DNA of 64,000 nucleotides from Pleurodeles waltl (GCF_031143425.1 NC_090447.1:767682409-767746408), one strand, 5' to 3'; counted from the stretch's first letter, positions 43,007 to 55,030 are shown. Numbers and translations: made by a program. The notes: generated by a model not told the origin, from the sequence alone.

Positions 43007-43423
43007 GACCCTCATTACAACCTTGGCGGTCAGACGAGGCCGACCGCCAAGGTTGTACCGCCAGGCAGCCGCCCATGCAGCCACACACCTGCTGGCCGCA
43101 TTTGGACATCCCCGCTGGGCCGTAACATTGCAGCCGGCTCCTAATGGAGTGCATGGGCAGTGCAGAGGCTCCCAGGGTCTCTACCGCCATGGACAGGCTG
43201 GCGGGAAGGGGAGTCATAATCCCTAGGGCAGCGCTGCAAGCAAGGCTGCCCTGGCGAGTTATAACCGCCGGGCAACCATGGCTGAAAACCGCTGGTCCCG
43301 GCAGTGTGACCGCAGCGCTACCGCTGCGGTCAAAATATGGCAGATTGTACCTCCAGCCTGTTGGCGGTACGATCGCCACTTCAACCCTGGCGGTCTTTGA
43401 CTGCCAGGGTTGTAATGAGGGCC
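43007..43423. mobile_element. 417-bp Harbinger MITE sharing ends with the 47557-56307 element
   Basis: The left end is GACCCTCATTACAACCTTGG and the right end CCAGGGTTGTAATGAGGGCC. It is flanked by ATA on both sides (43004-43006 and 43424-43426). The TCATTACAACC(T)TGGCGG core matches both termini of the full element 4 kb away. The interior is GC-rich with ACCGCC/GGCGGT motifs and carries no gene; its open frames are chance. Confidence 0.85.
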
Positions 43424-43426
43424 ATA

Positions 43427-45256
43427 ATTTGCAAGAACATAATGCATAGTAGCGTGGTGAGTTATAGTTGTGTGGTGAGCAAGACACAATTGGCACCACG
43501 TCTACCTTGCTTTTTTCTACCCAGGAATGCCATGCACAGCACAGCATGACGATTCAGGGAAAGGAAACCCACTGTTGCCCTCCATGCACTGGAATATAAC
43601 TCTCAGTGCGATAGGACATTAATAAAACATTTTCCAAAAACAAGCCACAACTATTGGGCTTTGTACAATGTTAAAGATGCTTGCTGATCCATCATGCCAC
43701 CATGGCGTGGCAGGTCAGCCAGCCAACACTATGCAGTTTCACTGAAAGTACTCCTGCAGTGATGGAAGAAGCACTGTTGATGAAAAGAATCTGCTGTGTG
43801 GAAATGGAAATCAAAATATGACAGGCGAGCTCTGGTTGAGAGCAAGTATCAAGGGAACAGCATAATCGCCTTGCAGCTTTCCCCATGCACAGGCTGTAAT
43901 CTGGGAGACAATGTCTCTCGTTTCAATATGACGATGCACTTATTTGCATCAGTGAAATGAAATGCAGGAAAACATAATGCGGGTAATTGAAAGCCATATC
44001 AATAAGCAGTGTTTCTTTGTCAAAAAGCCAGGAATAACAGGAAAATCATAGAAAAATCTGTCTTGATACTTCCATTTCTTGTACCACTCTTCATGATACA
44101 CCTGTAGAGGTCAGCATGGCAGCCTGCATACTGACTTCTAAATGAAGTCCTAAGTCCACCTGGAGTCTCTCATTGAGGTGTAGCCATGAATGCCTGCTTG
44201 CCAACGGACTCTTTGGGCATGTGAAAAAGCCATGTTTACAGTAATAAAGCCGGTCTTCACAGGTTTTTTAGTGTGGGTAAGGAGACGAGATGCAGAAAGA
44301 GGACAATTGGGTAATTTAATCGATGACTAGCAGACTCCAAGACAGACCACACTGAAGGAAACTGTTATTACTAAACTATCACTGAATATGAATGATCAAC
44401 CGCAGGGTGGTAACCAAGACCACCTTTGTCTCAGGCTCCATGGCTAGCCTTATCCTTTTTTTCATTTATTTCTCCTTGGCTTTAGAACATTGGCGATCTT
44501 TAGTCAACATGACATAGTTCCTGGTGTCAAGTCAAACTCCAATCTCTTTTTCTAACTCTTTTTCTGCTGGTTCTCCTAAATCTTCAGCTAAAAGACCTCA
44601 GACTTCTGCCACCTCTAATTCGACCTCTGAATGGCAAACAGCAGATATTCTCCTAAGGGGGTGGTCTTGACTCTGCACTGGGTGCAGCAAGCACTGTGAA
44701 GGTCATACTGTTGACAGACATTTGTTTGTCTAATATCCTGAAGGTACATGAAAGTCTAACGTTGACAGCAGCGCCATATTAAACTAGACCTAGCTCGTCA
44801 ACAAGGTGTACCCTGGTTGCTATGATGAGGAGTGGAAAGTGAAAAACCAGGACAATTTTGTGTGCCTGAGCACGGTAGAAGGGAAGGGCTTGGGAGATTT
44901 TGAAAGAAGCAATTAAAAAAAACAGCATCAGTTTTTGGGATTTGGCAACCCCTAGCCATGGGTCTCATACACATTTCTCAGGCTTAGAGTTACCAATTGC
45001 CAACAAGTATTCAGATACTGTGTTGAAGGGAATGGTTGGTTGTCTTGGATGGAGAATGACAAGGAAAGCCCTTCTGTCTCACTGGACACAGAAAACAATT
45101 GGACCATTTCACAAATTGGCAATAGGCTTTGAAGCTTATGACAGCAATTTGCATAGATATACACAATTTGACCAGAGCTGACAACTTTGGAACTTGGGAA
45201 CCAAATTTGAGCCTGAGTGTTCACTCAACATCTAGTAATTTAGGGCAAATCACTTA
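43427..45256. other. No recognised feature
   Basis: I see only short chance frames and AT-rich sequence. Confidence 0.4.
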
Positions 45257-46463
45257 GGGCCAGACATACAAAGCAATTTTTTGGTAGCTAACACTCTGGG
45301 CCTTTTACAAGGCTTTTGCAGTGGTGGGGCTAAGCAGTGCTTTACACTGCTCCAGATTTACAAAGTGACACATTGGGCTCAATGTGTCAGTTTATAAAGC
45401 CTTGCATCAAATTATACCCGTGCCAGGTATAATGTATGCAAGTTAGGTTTTCCCACAGGAAAAGCCACGCAGAACTGATGCAGTAACATTGAAAACATTT
45501 TACTGCATCAATCTACGACTTCACTGAATCAAACTTTTTAATGCCTGCTCAGAACTGAAGCAGGGCTTTTCTCTACGGAGCCTTCCTCTCATTGATGGAG
45601 TAGCATCATTTTGTTTTACGCTAGTCCAGCAATGCATCAGTTTGGAGCCACAAATGTGTCAGAATTTCTGACACATCTGTGAAAACATGTTCCATGGAGC
45701 TCTGTATAATAAATACAGCGGCATCCATGGCATTGTTTTGGGAGCGGTAGCAGCGCAAATAATCTGATGCATCGGGCCGGTTCATCAGTTTCTTGTAAAC
45801 GAGGTCCTCTGTTTTAAAGTTTATGACCAAAAAACACTTTTTGCCATGAACTAAACCCATTTTTGGAGCCACTATCTTTTTGTTAACTCCTAAAATGGAT
45901 TTTGAAATGGATAAGAAATCGTTATTTGGGAGAGGGTGTATAAGCGTCCCTTCCAAATAGCGATTCCTGTCCATATGTCCCAATGGTTTCAGACCAAAAC
46001 AGCGGTCTTAATCAAATGAAAAGTTACTGGACATGTAACCCAATTGCAAAAGTGAAAGGGTCTCTTGGGTATCTCTTCCTCTTTGTGAAGGTTAAAACAG
46101 TTTGTTAGGGAGTAGGCAGTGGTCCACAGGACCATTGCGAACTCTGCTACAAACAAAAAAAGTGAAAGTTTATTTTTAAACACAGCCTAGTTTCCTTTCA
46201 GGTAAACGGGCAGCACTTAAAAAAAAAGTTTACTTTATTGAAATATGATTACAGACATGGTGATCGGCTGGCCCCAGGAGGCCACCAGCCCTATAATGGC
46301 ATCTAATCTTAGTGAGTTGAAATCTGCAACCTAATTTGGGATTTTTAACAAACTGACCTATTATGACATCGGTTGGTTCTTAAAGATCTTTACTTGCTGC
46401 AAAAACAATGGTCACAGTTTGCAACTAGTATTTTTCAACTAGATATTCATACATCTGGCTCAA
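45257..46463. mobile_element. Diverged member of the multi-hairpin MITE group, reverse orientation
   Basis: The left end GGGCCAGACATAC and right end ATACATCTGGCTC are inverted. From about 45820 to 46463, the reverse complement follows the order seen in copy 2: a hairpin AGGCAGTGGTCC/GGACCATTGCG (46110), an AAACGGGCAGC stretch, a GATTACAGACATGGTGATCGG hinge with GGCTGGCCCCAGGAGGCCACC, and a poly(T)-like spacer. 45257-45800 has its own hairpins (GTGTCAGAATTTCTGACAC at 45656). It may be two elements nested in each other. Confidence 0.5.
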
Positions 46464-46733
46464 AATCTCCCTGTGCTTGAAAAATCAATAAAGAAATGAA
46501 AAAAATGAATTTGACCACTTGTAATCTGATGCTCATGTAAAGCACTCTAATGCCCTTGGGCCAGGTTCAGGATGTATACAACTGAAAACAAGCATCTGCA
46601 ATGCAATGGTTCTCGCGTTTGCTCAAGTTATAGATATTAGCTTTGTAAAATCCTAACCGGACCTTTCTTGCCACATAAATTGAAAATGAAAAGTAATACA
46701 GTTTTACATAAACAAGCTGAGTTAAAGCGACAT

Positions 46734-47100
46734 ACCATGAGCATGAGTGTGAAGGAGCACACAAAAAAAAAGCAGAATTTCGCTTGCAGTCAAACATATC
46801 AGTAGTTATCCAAGTATCCATGCAACAGGGTCGATGTTATACAAGATCGCCCTGTGTAGGAAATGAAAAGAAAAAGTAGTTCAGAAACCACGAGGAAAAC
46901 ATGGAGCCTTGTATATTTTTCAGTACTTGGCCGGTGCGCTCGAGGACGGCTAAACACCGGAAAAGGCATGATGTATGCATGACTTTCATAAATGAAATCA
47001 AGCGATTTTTAAAAGGCAAGTCCACTAACCAACAAAACTGATGGGCGTGCGGTGGAGGTGGTTAAAAGCCCACAGACAGTTTACAGCAGGCTAGAGCGCT
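46734..47100. repeat. Dispersed repeat X, copy 1
   Basis: It matches 57433-57756 plus 60561-60640, sharing GAGCATGA...GGAGCACACAAA, GGCCGGTGC, GGCATGA(T/C)GTATGCATG and CCAACAAAACTGATG. Copy 2 has about 27 extra bases in the middle and is interrupted by an LTR. I cannot name the family. Confidence 0.75.
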
Positions 47101-47104
47101 TGGT

Positions 47105-47486
47105 TTTTCTATGTGTCCAGAATGCAGCACACATAGAAAAAGCAGAAACAAGAAGATATAAAATTATTTCTCAACCTTGCTCCATGCTTAAGCCCCCCAT
47201 GGGGGGGAGGGGCATTAGTTTTTGGCACTGTCTTAGGTTTACGATTTCTTATAAATCTGGGGCAGCATCAAAATGCAATAAGGTGTTGCAGTAGAACACC
47301 CACAGCAACACCCATTGCATGCCCCTTTCACGCTAAGTAATACATGTAAAGGGGCTTTATTTACAAGGTTGTGTTAAGCCACAAAAAGTGGCTTAATGCT
47401 GCTTTGTAAATATGACACAGAGCATTGTGCCACCAGAGCATCGCTAAAAGTGACACACCAATGGCGCAAGGGGCTTGTAAATAAGG
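47105..47486. repeat. Dispersed repeat Y, copy 1
   Basis: It matches 62065-62440, with shared blocks CCCACAGCAACACCCATTG, GCCCCTTTCACGC, GTTAAGCCACAAAAAGT and AAAAGTGAC. It is followed after 70 bp by the left end of the Harbinger element. Confidence 0.75.
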
Positions 47487-47553
47487 CCCTTAGTAATTAC
47501 AGCGTTTTTTATCTGATAAGAACTGCTAACTAGTCGTACCTTGGACACAATAT

Positions 47554-47556
47554 AAT
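47554..47556. repeat. Left target-site duplication (AAT)
   Basis: AAT precedes the left terminus and recurs at 56308-56310 after the right terminus. Three-base duplications are the rule for PIF/Harbinger. Confidence 0.8.
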
Positions 47557-47660
47557 GGGGGTCATTACGACCTTGGCGGTATAAGGCGCTTACCGCTGTG
47601 CAGAAGAACGCCAATACACCGCCGCGGCCGTGGAATTCCGCCACAGCTATTATGACACAC
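47557..47660 (+). repeat. Left terminal and subterminal repeats of the Harbinger element
   Basis: After the terminal 20 bases come CTTGGCGGTATAAGG, GCTTACCGCTGTG, ACACCGCCGCGGCCG and CCGCCACAG. These GGCGGT and ACCGC motifs in both orientations are probable binding sites for the transposase or its Myb-like partners. Confidence 0.65.
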
Positions 47661-48157
47661 ATCTCGGAATCCACCAAAATTCAGACACCCACACAAGACC
47701 GCCACATCAAAGGTCAGCGATAAACATGCGGAAACAAATCCTCCACCTCCACGCCAACAGAAACACGCCCATGCTATTACGACCCACAAATCCACGCGGC
47801 AGTCTTTCAACCGCGGTATTCCATTGGCGGTACACACCGCCGCACTCAAAATACACACACAGCTCCAAAACACTGCCACATTTGACAAATCCAAATACAC
47901 ACACCTGATACACATACACACACCACTCCCACACACCCAACTCAATATAAAACACACACCCACATCACACACAAACCCCTATGACCAGAATTTCTGAGAG
48001 AAGGCCAGAGAGAGACAGCGCAGAATAGAGAACCCCATCACACAGAGGCACACTACACCATCCCCCACACAACACCCACGCACAAAACACCACATACCAC
48101 AACACTCACCACACTCATCAACACATACACCACCCAACACCTCACACACACCACCCC

Positions 48158-49685
48158 ATGTCACGCCAAAGACACCCCCGCTTCTCCGAGGAGGAGCTCA
48201 GGGTCATGGTGGAGGAAATCATCCGGGTAGAGCCACAGCTATTTGGCTCACAGGTACAGCACACATCCATAGCCAGGAAGATGGAGCTATGGCAAAGAAT
48301 AGTCGACAGGGTCAACGCTGTGGGACAGCACCCAAGAAATAGGGAGGACATCAGGAAGAGGAGGAACGACCTACGGGGGAAGGTGCGTTCCACGGTATCC
48401 AGGCACCACATCGCGGTACAGCGGACTGACGGCGGACCCCCACCTCCTCCCCCACAACTAACAACATGGGAGGAGCAAGTCTTGTCCATCTTGCATCCTG
48501 AGGGCCTCGCAGGAGTCGTTGGAGGAACGGACACTGGTAAGTCAAACCTTAACTATCATATCCCCCACCCTACCTGCATGCTATCACACACCCCCACCCT
48601 CACACCCTCCCCTATCACCCCAAAGCCTCACTAATCTACCCATTACGCCTACCACCCATCCCAACCCCAAGACCTGCATGACATAACTAAGCATGGATAC
48701 CCATCACTAAAGCATGCCCACTGCACAGACCCACAACACCCCTCAACCATCAGCACACAAGCTCCCACACAGGAATGCCTGCACTGGGGTACACACACAC
48801 CCAAACATTGCACACCATGAAACACACACATGCAATAATCATGTACTCATACCTCCGCAGGAACCCGAAGGAACGTCACCACACCAGAGGGTCCAGACAA
48901 CACCACTCCACCTCCAGAAGAGGCCCACAGTGACGACAGCAGCTCTGCCCCACTGGATCTTGATGACCAGCCCGGACCATCATGGGCTTCAGGACAGTCG
49001 GTTCCCCTTGCCCAGCCACAGCCTAACACCGAACTGCCACCCTCTGGGAGCATCAGCACAGCACCCACCCAGCGGGCCTAAACCTCCCTACTCAGGACAG
49101 GTCAATCAGCAGTGTGTCCACCACTACAGGGCACCCAGGCTAACCCAACACCCCAACAACAACAGGGACCTGGGGGCAGTGGTAGCGGGCACACGGTCCA
49201 GGGGACGGAGGCACAGGAACACAGGGGAACTGGGAGGGCTGCTGTGTGCGACAGAGGGAGGACAGGCAAAGGGAACCTACTCTCAACGAGGCCCTCTCCT
49301 CCATCATGGGAGCATACCACCACTCCCAGGAGACGATGGCTACGGTACTGGGTAAGTTGCAGGAGACCCTGCGTCTGCAGGAGGAACAGTATTTGGGGTT
49401 CAGGGAGGAGCTCAGGACCATCGGCTCCGCCCTGGGCACCATTGTAGGGGTGCTGACGGACATTCAAAAGACCTTGAGGGAACCGTGGCACTCCAAGGGG
49501 CCCCTGACACTAGCATGGACGATGAAATGCCCACCACCTCCGCCGGCGCTAGTGGACAGGATGCCCCGCCACAGGACCAACACACCAGCACCCCACCCCC
49601 TGCAGACGGACAACCACCACGAAAGCGGTCCCTGAGATCCAGGAACAGGACAGAGCAAGATGGCAAGACCCCCGCCAGGAAATAA
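48158..49685 (+). pseudogene. Harbinger gene A: NAIF1-type Myb/SANT-like protein
   Basis: Exon 1 (48158-48536, ATG at 48158) encodes SRQRHPRFSEEELRVMVEEI, then ARKMELWQRIVDRVNAVG and REDIRKRRNDLRGKVR, a trihelical Myb/SANT-like domain like that of NAIF1. It ends at a donor (CTG|GTAAGT), and exon 2 starts at 48861 after CTCCGCAG. Exon 2 encodes an acidic linker (HSDDSSSAPLDLDDQPGPSW), then a coiled coil (LNEALSSIMGAYHHSQETMA, LGKLQETLRLQEEQYLGFR) and a basic tail (PRKRSLRSRNRTEQDGKTPA). Lesions: TAA at 49079-49081 in frame, and frame changes near 49240 and 49480. Such proteins aid nuclear import of the transposase and recognition of the ends. Two AATAAA signals follow. Confidence 0.75.
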
Positions 49686-49872
49686 GACCAGCCTGATCGT
49701 CCTCCCACTGTCCCACTTTGTTACCCTGTCCAAATCGGAACTGCCCCAGCTCCACTTCCAATGGCCAGATGTGCAATGTACCTGTGAGACTAATAGACTG
49801 GACTCTGCCATGGACATTCTTCCACCATAACCCATCCCCATTTCACCACCCCCCTTCATTGTTATGCACTTA

Positions 49873-49899
49873 AATAAACACCCTTGAAACACTAATAAA
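49873..49899 (+). terminator. Polyadenylation signals of gene A
   Basis: AATAAA occurs at 49873-49878 and again at 49894-49899, about 190-215 bp after the end of the gene A frame. Confidence 0.6.
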
Positions 49900-50165
49900 A
49901 CTGGAGTCAGTCAATGATTTTGAACTTTGTATTGTCAATTACAGTGTCAAAAATGGTTACCCATTGGAAGGCCAACATACCAATGTCACACATCACAAGC
50001 CTTTCAAGGGTGCAAGCTGTTGACACGTAGGTTACCACATTTGTGAAACTGAAATGGAAGGGGACAACTCAGTTAACAAATAGTGAGTGAAATGTAGGTA
50101 CAGGATAGAGGTAGATGTGTGAAAGTTAATATTATGTGAAACATGAAAATGTACTCACCTGTGTC
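49900..50165. other. Short spacer between gene A and the transposase
   Basis: Gene A (plus) and the transposase (minus) converge here. The sequence is AT-rich without another frame. Confidence 0.5.
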
Positions 50166-51209
50166 TCACTGGAAATATTGCTGTATGACTGACTCCCTGT
50201 TGTCGTTTTCTTCTTCATCAGCTTCATCCTCATCACTGTCCACAGGCTCCACAGGCTCCACCGCTGCTACAACACCGTCATCTGGATCATCCTCCTGCAG
50301 AAAAGGCACCTGGCGTCGCAATGCCAAATTATGGAGCATGGAGCAGGCGATGATGATGTCGCACACCTTCTTCGGTGAGTAGAATAGGGATCCACCTGTC
50401 ATATGGAGGCACCTGAACCTGGCCTTCAGGAGGCCGAAGGTCCGCTCGATCACCCTCCTAGTCCGCCCATGGGCCTCATTGTACCGTTCCTCTGCCCTGG
50501 TCCTGGGATTCCTCACTGGGGTCAGTAGCCATGACAGGTTGGGGTAACCAGAGTCCCCCAATAGCCATACACGGTGCCTCTGGAGTTGATCCATCATATC
50601 AGGGATGCTGCTATTCCGCAGGATGTAGGCGTCATGCACAGAGCCAGGGAACATAGCATTTACCTGTGAGATGTACTGGTCTGCCAAACAGACCATCAGG
50701 ACATACATAGAATGATAACTCTTCCTGTTCCTGTACACCTGTTCATTTCTGTGGGGGGGACCAGAGCTACATGGGTCCCATCAATGGCACCTATGACGTT
50801 GGGGATATGTCCAAGGGTATAGAAGTCACCTTTCACTGTAGGCAAATCCTCCACCTCAGGGAAAATAATGTATCTCCTTACGTGTTTCAGCAGGGCAGAC
50901 AACACTCTGGACAACACGTTGGAAAACATAGGCTGGGACATCCCTGATGCCATGGCCACTGTTGTCTGAAATGACCCACTTGCAAGGAAATGGAACACTG
51001 ACAGCACCTGCACGTCAGGTGGGATTCCAGTCGGATGGCGGATTGGTGACATCAGGCCTGGCTCCAACTGGGTACATAGTTCCTGGATTGTGGCACGGTC
51101 AAACCGGTAGGTGACAATGACATGTCGCTCTTCCATTGTCAACAGGTCCACCAGCGGTCGGTACACCGGCGGATTCCGCCATCTTCCAATATGTCCCAAC
51201 TGACAGTGC
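50166..51209 (-). pseudogene. Harbinger DD35E transposase (HARBI1-like), one frameshift
   Basis: The minus-strand exon begins after an acceptor (CTTCTTAG) at 51209. The N-terminal part has a helix-turn-helix (IPPDVQVLSVFHFLASGSFQ, MASGMSQPMFSNVLSRVLSA). Catalytic residues are D in NVIGAIDGTHVALVPP, D in VWLLGDSGYPNLSWL, and E in RRVIERTFGLLKARFR, with 35 residues between the last two. The acidic C terminus ends at 50166. The reading frame changes at a run of seven C (plus-strand G run at 50752-50758), consistent with one missing base; it could be a true mutation or a homopolymer error. The first in-frame ATG is at 51136; a 5' exon may lie in 51300-51490. It shares a promoter region with gene C. 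Confidence 0.85.
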
Positions 51210-51670
51210 CTAAGAAGGACAACAGCGAAAAAACTGTCAGCATTCCTCCAGGTATGTACCCACAGTCACACACAAGACTACAACAGACAATTAACCAATC
51301 CGGGAAAGGTTTTGAGTGTAGGGCTCGGTATGTGTGACGCAGTAATAATTGAAGCCATGTGGGCCCCTGAAATGGTGGCTGCCTGACCTCTAAACTGGGA
51401 CAATGGAATTGTGGGGTAACTGCGCTGGCGTTGGACACCGTCGTGGTAGGCGGTCGTAGCCCGCGGCGCAATGCTGCATTGGTTAACATTGGACCCTATG
51501 GGTCCCAGGAGCCAATGAACAGGTGCGCTGGCGGTGATGATGCGCCCCGCCGTGGACGTCACCACCGCGGACGTCACCACCATTTTCTATCTCTTCAATC
51601 ACTAGATACCTGACCTTCGACAGGACAGGACCTACACTGCTAGTGCTGCTGTGACCTCGGTCTGGAAGCG
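51210..51670. promoter_or_regulatory. Head-to-head promoter between transposase and gene C
   Basis: The interval separates two divergent genes. It has inverted CCAAT boxes (ATTGG at 51478-51482 and 51488-51492), a forward CCAAT at 51512-51516, and a 15-bp tandem repeat carrying ACGTCACCACC (51556-51566 and 51571-51581), which contains CRE-like half sites. GC content is high and no TATA box is apparent. A 5' untranslated exon for the transposase may begin here. Promoter function is inferred. Confidence 0.6.
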
Positions 51671-54485
51671 ATGATGGCTGCTGCGTCTGGGGAAAGGGCC
51701 CCTGCCTTCACTGCACAGGAGTTGGAGAAACTTGTGGATGGGGTCCTCCCCCAATACACGCTACTCTACGGTCCTCCAGACCAACAGGTTAGTACTGAGG
51801 GAGCACGTTGTATGGGCTAGGCCTGGGTGGAGAGGGCTGGGTGGAAGAGGGAAGGGGGCAGAGTACATAGAACAGTTATGCATGGGGATGAATGGGCCAC
51901 AGGGATAGAGTTGGGAGGGGGTCACTCACATAGACGGTGAAGTAGGTAATGACTGTTCCTCTTTCCTTGTGCATGTCATGTAGGTCAGCACCCACCAGAA
52001 GAGGGACATTTGGCGTGCCATCGCCAAGGAAGTCCGGACCCTGGGGGCCCACCAGAGACGGGGCACCCACTGCCGTAAGAGATGGGAGGACATTCGCCGC
52101 TGCAGCAATAAGACGGCGGAGGCTCAGCTGGGGATGGCCTCCCAACGTGGGAGGGGTGCCCGTCGCACCATGACCCCCCTGATGGTCCGGATCCTGGCGG
52201 TGGCCTACCCGGAGATGGATGGGCGCTTAAGCACATCACAGCAGACACAAGGGGGTGAGTACAACCTCATCCTATGGACTTTGCGTGCAGTGGAGGTGTC
52301 TGAGTGGGGGTGGTGGGCTGTGGGTGTCCCTAGGCCAGGGCGAGTTAGGTAGGCAAGGCCCCTCTGTTATGTAGGCCATGTGGCACTCTACCCCAGCTCA
52401 GAACAGAGGCAAGTTGATGTATAGTTGCCCCTTTGCCATCCATGTGGGCAGATTACTACCATTGCCATGTAGGCCATATCCCAGAAATAGCATGTGCAGA
52501 GGGCAGGAGCACGGCGCAATACATGGGGCTGCTGCGTCTGTCTTGTCCGCCAACGGTCGCGGTATGCCATGCACTAAAACTCTCTTTCTTCTGTCTACCC
52601 CCTTTTCCTGCTCTCCCTGTCCTTTTGTACATCAGCATCAACAGGCGGAGGTACAGTGGCACCGGAGCACGAGGGAGCTGCATCCCACATGGCCATGGAG
52701 GGCCACACCACAGACTCTGAATTCACCAGTGGGACGGAGGGCGAGGGGAGCTTCACGTCAGCCACCGGATCACCAACCAGCGGCACGGACTCGTCTGCCG
52801 ATGGGAGCTCCCTTGTGGTGGCGGCACCATCTGTGCGCCCCACTTCTACAGGTACAGCCGCCACCTCCCCTACCAGCACCACCCTCCCAGCAGCCCCTCA
52901 GCGTGTGTCCCGTGCCCGCTCACCGAGGAGGGCGGGCATCACCTTCGCCCCAGGCACCTCAGGCCCTGCCGCAGTAACCCCTGCTGCCCTCAGTGAGGAG
53001 TCCATTGACCTCCTCAGGTCACTCACTGTTGGGAAGTCTACCATTGTGAATGCCATCCAGGGTGTAGAACGAGAGTTGAAACACGGTAATGCATTCCTGG
53101 AAGGCATTCATTCTGGTCAGGCTGTCCTTCAGCGAACCCTGCAATCTCTGGCCTCAGCACTGATGGCAGCCATTGTCCCTGTGTCCAGCCTCCCCCCTCC
53201 AACTTCCTCCACCCAACCCAATCCCCTGTACCCCAGCCCATCCCAAGCACACCATCAGACCAGCAGGCACACAAGTCAACACCCAAAAGTAGCTGAAGCA
53301 AACATAGGCACCACACGCACCACAGGCACTCACACAAGCATCACACCAATACAGACACAGCAACATCCACTGTCTCCACTGTGTCCCCCTCCTCCTCTTC
53401 TCCCTCCTCCCTCCCAGTCTCGTCTACACACACACCTGCATGCACCACATCTACAGGCACTAGGACTCGCACCAGAACACCCAGCACCACAAGCCGCTCA
53501 CCTGCACTCACCACCTCCACTGCCATTTACACGTCCCCTGTGTCCTCTCCCAGTGTGTCTGTGACGCCCCCTCTCAAAGTACACAAACGCCGGCAATCAC
53601 TCACCCAACATCCATCCACCTCACGACAGCCTCCAGTACCTGCACCTGCACCCAAAACACCTAAAGTGACACCTCCTACAACCACCTCCTCTACCTCCAC
53701 TCCCAGACCCCCTCCAGCTACCCATCCCAGTGTCCATCAGAAACTGTCCCTCTGTCAAATTGACCTGTTTGCCCCCACCACCTCCCCTCCATTTCATCAG
53801 TCCCGTCGTAGCTGCTCAGCCAAAAAGCCTCCAGTACCGGTGGTGCGTGTTCCAGGTTTTTGGAGTGCTCCGTCCACCAGGGCAGGCAGTAGGACCCGGA
53901 GCCAAGGCACTGTCAGCCCACCCCCTGTAAAGGCTCTGAAATTGGAGAGTGGACAATGGGACCGTGTCAAGACTCCTGGTGGGACAACAAGTGAAATGGG
54001 ATCGAAGGCGATTGGTGAGTCAGCTGTAACTCCAAAGAAGGTGGGGAAGGTCCCGAGGAAGTCTGCCCAGCCTGTTGTGAGTGTCACGGCGGAGAAGTGC
54101 GCCATCATTTCCGGCAGTCCAGACACAACCGCCAGCACTGTCGTTACTGGTCAGGAGACCACCGCCAGAGTCAGTGCCCAGGAGGGCCCAAGTATCGTCA
54201 CTGGTCCTGAGACCACCGCCAGAGTAGTGCCCAGGAGGGCCCAAGTATCGTCACTGGTCAGTAGACCACCGCCAGAGTCAGTGCCCAGGAGGGCCCAAGT
54301 ATCGTCACTGGTCAGGAGACCACCGCCAGAGTCAGTGCACAGGAGGGCCCAAGTATCGTCACTGGTCCTGAGACCATCGCCGGAGTCAGTGCCCAGGAGG
54401 GCCCAAGTATCGTTACTGGTCAGGAGACCACCGCCAGGGTCAGTGGCCAGGAGGGATCAGGATCCCACAGCCCTGCTGGGCGATG
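51671..54485 (+). pseudogene. Harbinger gene C: second Myb/SANT-like protein with 18-residue repeats
   Basis: Exon 1 (51671-51787) starts MMAAASGERAPAFTAQELEK; the donor is GTTAGT. Exon 2 (51984-52254, after TGTAG) encodes STHQKRDIWRAIAKEVRTLG and HCRKRWEDIRRCSNKTAEAQ, completing a Myb/SANT-like domain with conserved W and basic recognition helix, then RRTMTPLMVRILAVAYPEMD. Exon 3 (from about 52636) is acidic, then STVG-rich with a coiled region (LLRSLTVGKSTIVNAIQGVE), a long S/T/P-rich tract, and six 18-residue repeats (IVTGQETTARVSAQEGPS). A frame change lies near 53340-53380, and one repeat is a base short. The domain is distinct from that of gene A but is the same type as the relic at 15795. 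Confidence 0.75.
54141..54463 (+). repeat. 54-bp tandem array, six units, within gene C
   Basis: Units start at 54141, 54195, 54248, 54302, 54356 and 54410. Spacing is 54 bp except one of 53. Each encodes 18 residues. The one-base loss in unit 2 shifts the reading frame for the rest of the array. Confidence 0.9.
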
Positions 54486-54497
54486 ATGGAACGTGAA

Positions 54498-54768
54498 GCC
54501 ACACCCCAATGTCCAGTGTGGAGTTCGTCATGCCACACCCCAATGTCCAGTGTGGAGTTCGTCATGCCACACCCCAATGTCCAGTGTGGAGATCGTCATG
54601 CCACACCACAATGTCCAGTGTGGAGTTCGTCATGCCACACCCCAATGTACAGTGTGGAGATCGTCATGCCACACCCCAATGTCCAGTGTGGAGTTCGCCA
54701 TGCCACACACCAATGTCCAGTGTGGAGTTCGTCATGCCACACCCCAATGTCAGTATCTGAACCGCCAT
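54498..54768. repeat. 34-bp tandem array, about eight units
   Basis: The unit is GCCACACCCCAATGTCCAGT then GTGGAGTTCGTCAT, starting at 54498, 54532, 54566, 54600, 54634, 54668, 54702 and 54736 (last partial). It lies just after the gene C stop. Confidence 0.9.
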
Positions 54769-54776
54769 GTCAGGCC

Positions 54777-55030
54777 ACCGCTGAACAGTCCATAGCCCGC
54801 CATGGCAAAGCACCGCTGAACAAGACCAAGACCGCCATGGTGAAGACCGCTGAACAGTCCATAGCCAGCTATGGCTAAGCACCGCTGAACAAGGCCAAGA
54901 CCGCCATGGCAAAGCACCGCTGAACAAGGCCAAGACCGCCATGGTGAAGACCGCTGAACAGTCCATAGCCAGCCATGGCTAAGCACCGCTGAACAAGGCC
55001 AAGACCGCCATGGTGAAGACCGCTGAACAG
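54777..55030. repeat. 34/35-bp tandem array, eight units
   Basis: ACCGCTGAAC recurs at 54777, 54812, 54846, 54881, 54916, 54950, 54985 and 55019, with CCAAGACCGCCATGG and CAGTCCATAGCC as alternating second halves. Period is the same as the preceding array although the sequence differs. Confidence 0.85.

Noticed and set aside
46734..47100. Repeat X considered as a tRNA-derived SINE
   Set aside because: I could not find A and B box promoter motifs or a poly(A)-like tail at a consistent end.
52388..53564. Overlapping minus-strand frames opposite gene C
   Set aside because: They are antisense to a recognisable Myb/SANT-like gene with consistent splice sites.
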